Positions 60,738 to 64,000 of a DNA stretch of 64,000 nucleotides are shown here, piece after piece. The stretch lies in assembly GCF_040782645.1 (NCBI RefSeq), contig NZ_CP160403.1:186001-250000 (forward strand), read 5' to 3'. The notes below the pieces were generated by a model, which saw nothing but the letters and a program-made list of their open reading frames with translations, did no database searches and was not told the DNA's origin. Origin of the DNA: Streptomyces sp. HUAS ZL42. GTDB lineage: Bacteria > Actinomycetota > Actinomycetes > Streptomycetales > Streptomycetaceae. Within the stretch, counting starts at the first letter, position 1. Every line of letters begins with the position of its first letter. The position numbers and the translations under genes are program-made.

Positions 60738-62282
60738 GTGGGAGACCCTTCGAGCGTGTCCCTGGAGAACATGGGTTTGGCCGTACTCGTCGAGCTGGTG
60801 GAGAGCGCAGTCGACGGCATCGCCGTGCTCAGCCCGAACGGCGAGCACTTCCAGCATGTCAACCAGGCAGGCTGCCACATTCTGGGCCTTGGGCTCGAGG
60901 ACCTGCGCGCCCTGCCCGCTGCCGACTTCCCCCTGCCTGTGGTCGGCGCGGATCCTGGTGTCATGGCCGTCGTGGCCCTCGGGGACCGGGAGATCGAATA
61001 CATGCCGGCGGTGGTACGGACGCCTCCGCGGCCCGTTCGGATCGTCCGATTCCGTGATGTGACCGACGCACGGCGACAGGAACGGCGGCTCAAGGCGTTC
61101 AGCCGGACCTCTGCGAGCATTGCCTTCGCCGAGTCGCTCACGACAGGCCTCGACTCCCTGGCGCGGGACGTCCGGCACGCGTCGGGCATGGAAGCGTGCA
61201 CCTTCCTGATCATGGACGAGCAGGGCGAGCTGCGGCAGGTGGGCACGTGCGGTGACTACCCGGGCACGCCGGACTATGTGGACCGTCTCAAGGCCTGCCG
61301 GGAGCGGGGAGCTCCCCTGCTGTCCGCAGAGGTCTTCAAGACCGGCAAGCCCGTCGTGGTCGAAGGATGGCGCGAACTCACCTTGGCCGACGAGCGTTTC
61401 GCACCGCTGCACGAGATCAGCCGGCGGCAGAGCTGGCACACCATCGCCGTGCTGCCACTCATCGTGCGCGGTACGACCGTCGGGGTGTTCAACGGCTTCT
61501 ATCTGAAAGGCAGTCAGCCCTCCGACTCCGACATGGCGTTCCTGTCGGCTATCGCCGACCAGGCGGCCGTGGCCGTCGACAACGCGCGGATGCTGGTTCA
61601 GCTCGAGGCGAAGGCCGCTCTGGACGAACGGCACCGCCTGGCCCGTGACCTGCACGACTCGGTGAGCCAGGCCCTGTTCTCCATGACTCTGCGCAGCCGT
61701 GCGGTGCAGATGCTGGCCGAACAGGCCTCACCTCCCATGCCGGAGGTGACGGCCGGCCTCGCCGAACTGCGGGACCTGGTTCAGGGCGCACTGGCGGAGA
61801 TGCGGGCGCTGATCTTCCAGCTCCGTCCCGAAGCCCTCCATGAAGAGGGACTGGTCTCCGCCGTCAGGCGGCACGCCGCAGCCATCGAGGCCCGCCATCA
61901 TCTGCCCGTTGTCATAGAGACTCCTCAGCACCCCTTGCCGCTGCTCCCGGAACAGGAGACCGACCTGTTCCGGATGGTCAGCGAGGCGATGATCAACGCA
62001 GTGAAACACGCCGAGGCGCAGCAGCTGGAAGTCCACATCCGGTGCGAGGGCACGGACGGGCGGGACCTCCTCATCGAGATACGCGACGACGGCCAGGGCT
62101 TCGACCCCGACACACCGCACCCGGGCCACCTGGGACTGGTCTCCATGTCCGAGCGGATCACACGGCTGGGCGGCACGTTCACGCTGGTCTCCTCCCCCGG
62201 GCGGCCGACCACCGTACGGGCCGCGATTCCCGGAGTACTGCGTTCCCCGGACGACGGCATGAAGGAAGGGACGGCGCGATGA
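60738..62282 (+). CDS. PAS/GAF sensor histidine kinase (HisKA_3, cytoplasmic)
   Basis: A kinase of about 514 aa with no membrane spans. A PAS domain (about 10-115, AVLSPNGEHFQHVNQAGCHI) is followed by GAF (about 135-295, CTFLIMDEQGELRQVGTCGD), the HisKA_3 segment HRLARDLHDSVSQALFS with the phospho-His, and HATPase with N-box EAMINAVKHAEA and the GLVSMSERI region. GTG 60738 after a run of G is the likely start; upstream frame is not conserved in type. It may sense an aromatic ligand or redox state and regulate the divergent catabolic genes. Confidence 0.88.
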   Translation: MGDPSSVSLENMGLAVLVELVESAVDGIAVLSPNGEHFQHVNQAGCHILGLGLEDLRALPAADFPLPVVGADPGVMAVVALGDREIEYMPAVVRTPPRPVRIVRFRDVTDARRQERRLKAFSRTSASIAFAESLTTGLDSLARDVRHASGMEACTFLIMDEQGELRQVGTCGDYPGTPDYVDRLKACRERGAPLLSAEVFKTGKPVVVEGWRELTLADERFAPLHEISRRQSWHTIAVLPLIVRGTTVGVFNGFYLKGSQPSDSDMAFLSAIADQAAVAVDNARMLVQLEAKAALDERHRLARDLHDSVSQALFSMTLRSRAVQMLAEQASPPMPEVTAGLAELRDLVQGALAEMRALIFQLRPEALHEEGLVSAVRRHAAAIEARHHLPVVIETPQHPLPLLPEQETDLFRMVSEAMINAVKHAEAQQLEVHIRCEGTDGRDLLIEIRDDGQGFDPDTPHPGHLGLVSMSERITRLGGTFTLVSSPGRPTTVRAAIPGVLRSPDDGMKEGTAR

Positions 62283-62950
62283 GCGGGCAAGCAGGACACG
62301 AGCCGATCAGGGTACTGGTCGTGGACGATCACGCGGTCGTGCGGCAGGGGATGAGGGCATTCCTGTCCCTGCAGGCCGACATGGAGGTGGTCGGAGAGGC
62401 GGGCGACGCTCAGGCCGCACTCGACTTCCTCGCCACGGCAGCGGTACGGGGCCTCATGCCGAACGTGGTGCTGATGGACCTGGTGATGCCCCGACTCGAC
62501 GGGGTGTCCGGCATCCAGGCGGTCAAGAAACTCCACCCCGGCGTCGAGGTGGTGGCGATGACGAGCTTCAGCGAAACCGAGCGGGTGCGCGCCGCGCTGG
62601 CCGCCGGGGCGTCCGGCTACCTGCTCAAGGACGCCGAGGCCGACGAAGTGGCGACCGCCATCCGGGCCGCGACAGCCGGCGAGACCCACCTGGACACAGC
62701 CGTGGCGCGCAAGATCACTCGCGCGCTGACCGGCGTGTCCGACGGCCTGTCGTCCTTGAGCCAGCGTGAGCGAGAGGTGCTGGTACTGGTCGCCGACGGC
62801 TACAGCAACCGGGACATCGCCGATGCGTTGACCATCAGCGAGCGTACGGCGCGTACGCATGTCAGCAGCATCCTGCTGAAGATCGGGGTGACGTCCAGGA
62901 CGCAGGCAGCTCTGTGGGCGATCCGCCAGGGGATGACGTCGGCTCCGTGA
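62279..62950 (+). CDS. NarL/LuxR-type response regulator
   Basis: A 223-aa regulator. Receiver domain with LVVDDHAVVRQGM and phospho-Asp in VVLMDLVMPRLDG; LuxR helix-turn-helix LSQREREVLVLVADGYSNRD. ATG overlaps the kinase stop (ATGA), so the pair is translationally coupled. Its last five codons form one arm of a 27-bp terminator stem. Confidence 0.94.
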   Translation: MSGQAGHEPIRVLVVDDHAVVRQGMRAFLSLQADMEVVGEAGDAQAALDFLATAAVRGLMPNVVLMDLVMPRLDGVSGIQAVKKLHPGVEVVAMTSFSETERVRAALAAGASGYLLKDAEADEVATAIRAATAGETHLDTAVARKITRALTGVSDGLSSLSQREREVLVLVADGYSNRDIADALTISERTARTHVSSILLKIGVTSRTQAALWAIRQGMTSAP

Positions 62951-63001
62951 GCCGGTGGCCATACCGACCAGGGCATGGCCACCGGCTCACGGAGCCGACG
63001 T
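62936..63001. terminator. 27-bp stem bidirectional terminator
   Basis: Perfect 27-bp arms (62936-62962 and 62975-63001; inner part GAGCCGGTGGCCAT) enclose a 12-nt loop. It lies between the convergent response regulator and SDR genes and can serve both. The left arm includes the last codons and the stop codon of the response regulator. Confidence 0.85.
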
Positions 63002-63024
63002 CCTGTCGTGCCGGGCCCGGCCTC

Positions 63025-63795
63025 TCAGCGGGCGATCATCCCGGCTGAGAGGTCCACGTCCGCGCCCGTCATTCCGGGCATCTGGAGCATGGCCACCACC
63101 GCGGCGGCCACTTCGTCCTCCTCCACCATCCGGCCCAGGGCGGAACGCGAGACAAAGGCCTCCTCCGCGGCAGCGGCATCAGTGCCGGTCCGCTCCGCTT
63201 CCAGACGGAAGTTGCGTTCCATGCGCGGCCCCCTCACGGGCCCCGGTGAGAGGCTGTTCACGGACACACCGTGCGCACCGGCCTCGCAGGCCAAAGTCGC
63301 GGTCAGTCCGAGTACGGCCGTCTTCGAGGCGGCATAGGGGGTGCGGCGGGCCAGCGGACGCTTGCCGGTCACCGAGGCGATGTTGATCACGTCGCCGCGT
63401 CCGGCCGCCATCATGGCCGGCAGGAACGCCCGGCAGACGAGGAAGACCCCCCGCACGTTGACGGCGAAGACGTCGTCCCAGTCCTTGGGGTCGATGTCGA
63501 CCAGCGGAGCCACCGGCCCGGCCACGCCGGCGTTGTTGACCAGCGTGCAGATCCGTTCGTCGCCCAGTTCCACGCGCAGCCGTTCCACGGAGTCCGGATC
63601 GGAAGTGTCGCAGACCGCCGTACGTGCGGCGCCGCCCTTCTCACCGATCTCCTGCGCCACCCGCTCCAGCTTGTCGGACGTGCGCCCGGTGAGGATCACC
63701 CGAGCCCCGGCGCCGGCCAGGGCGAGCGAGATGGCCCGCCCCAGGCCGTTGCCGGCTCCCGTCACCAGGGCCGTACGGCCCTCGAGCACCCTCAT
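63025..63795 (-). CDS. Short-chain dehydrogenase/reductase
   Basis: A 256-aa classical SDR: TGAGNGLGRAISLAL, LVNNAGVAGP, INIASVTGKRPLARRTPYAA with YAASK, and a C-terminal VDLSAGM. ATG 63795 overlaps the stop of the upstream HisD-like gene (ATGA), so they form one operon. It probably acts on a hydroxyacid or sugar-derived alcohol together with that dehydrogenase. Confidence 0.92.
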   Translation of the reverse strand: MRVLEGRTALVTGAGNGLGRAISLALAGAGARVILTGRTSDKLERVAQEIGEKGGAARTAVCDTSDPDSVERLRVELGDERICTLVNNAGVAGPVAPLVDIDPKDWDDVFAVNVRGVFLVCRAFLPAMMAAGRGDVINIASVTGKRPLARRTPYAASKTAVLGLTATLACEAGAHGVSVNSLSPGPVRGPRMERNFRLEAERTGTDAAAAEEAFVSRSALGRMVEEDEVAAAVVAMLQMPGMTGADVDLSAGMIAR

Positions 63796-64000
63796 GCCGA
63801 CTCGGCCCGGTAGACGTCGGGGGCCCACGGCAGGTCGGCGCCGGCGTACTTCGCGGCCCGGACGTCGCCGGAGCGCGCATGGCCCTCGAAGAACTCCACG
63901 CGTGCGGCGCGTCCGCACAGCTCGCCCAGCTCCGCGCTGGAGCCGGTGTTCACGACCTCCTGGTAGGTGACGGTCTTGAGGTACTTGCCGACCCACAGGC
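63792..64000 (-). CDS. Histidinol dehydrogenase-like protein (HisD/HpsN family), partial
   Basis: The last 69 residues of a gene running off the right edge: LWVGKYLKTVTYQEV, SSAELGELCGRAARVEFFEG and HARSGDVRAAKYAGADLPW. This is the C-terminus of the HisD superfamily, in the form found in sulfopropanediol dehydrogenase-like (HpsN) catabolic proteins rather than in histidine biosynthesis, judging by FFEGHARSGDVRAAKYAG. The pairing with an SDR supports oxidation of a small diol or hydroxyacid. Confidence 0.75.
   Translation of the reverse strand, partial: LWVGKYLKTVTYQEVVNTGSSAELGELCGRAARVEFFEGHARSGDVRAAKYAGADLPWAPDVYRAESA

Noticed and set aside
1..64000. tRNA, rRNA, riboswitch or origin sequences
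   Set aside because: No cloverleaf with a TTC-n-A loop, no rRNA-like stretch, and no DnaA-box cluster was noticed while reading; a covariance-model scan would be needed to exclude small RNAs.

Overview
The window is high-GC DNA with actinobacterial coding habits: many GTG starts, GGAGG ribosome sites and 1-4 base gene overlaps. It contains mycothiol-type formaldehyde enzymes and families common in Streptomyces, such as a SpoIIE-type PP2C phosphatase with an RsbW-like ATPase domain, PucR, DesA3-like desaturase and DmdR/IdeR. A Streptomyces or close relative is the best guess. The many broken genes and insertion-sequence fragments suggest an accessory, arm-like part of a chromosome. No rRNA, tRNA or CRISPR was seen.

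Layout. 0-2.4 kb: an IclR regulator divergent from dihydroxyacetone-kinase PTS parts (DhaM, HPr), with a matching operator ahead of an off-window gene, then an RsbW-like ATPase. 2.5-3.5 kb: debris (TetR tail, IS701-type remnant). 3.6-10.2 kb, minus strand: a CYP199-like P450, its VanB-type reductase, a mycothiol-dependent formaldehyde dehydrogenase and a metallo-hydrolase, with an IclR regulator and an MFS carrier. Together they look like a module for O-demethylating aromatic acids and removing the formaldehyde. 10.4-19.9 kb: a LysR regulator divergent from a nine-gene aromatic catabolic operon (two FAH-family proteins, cyclase, flavin hydroxylase, amidohydrolase, extradiol dioxygenase, SDR, CoA-transferase A/B). 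20-25.6 kb: IS remnants, a membrane protein and a pentapeptide-repeat channel-like protein.

25.8-29.5 kb: a two-component system divergent from an ABC exporter. 29.6-34.3 kb: a sulfur-handling locus with a cysteine desulfurase and an ArsR-rhodanese fusion divergent from an MBL-rhodanese protein and an MFS permease, around one palindromic operator. 34.3-39.2 kb: an acyl desaturase, its reductase broken by one extra base, a PucR regulator, a thioredoxin-like protein with an altered active site, and two DNA-ligase fragments. 39.5-44.3 kb: a SpoIIE/PAS/GAF phosphatase, a methyltransferase and an AraC regulator. 44.5-45.7 kb: an IS982-like element with matching terminal repeats, a broken transposase and a small intact passenger gene.

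45.7-55.3 kb: many small regulator-enzyme pairs (HxlR/RidA, GntR beside a PEBP gene, TetR/amidohydrolase, TetR/SDR/SDR), several with clear palindromic operators, plus a decayed DmdR/IdeR gene. 55.4-64 kb: a second aromatic catabolic cluster (AAHS-type MFS, extradiol dioxygenase, MhpA-like hydroxylase, FAH protein), then a PAS/GAF histidine kinase and LuxR regulator, and at the edge an SDR and a HisD-like dehydrogenase. The common theme is uptake and breakdown of aromatic compounds, each unit with its own regulator, in a region reshaped by transposons.
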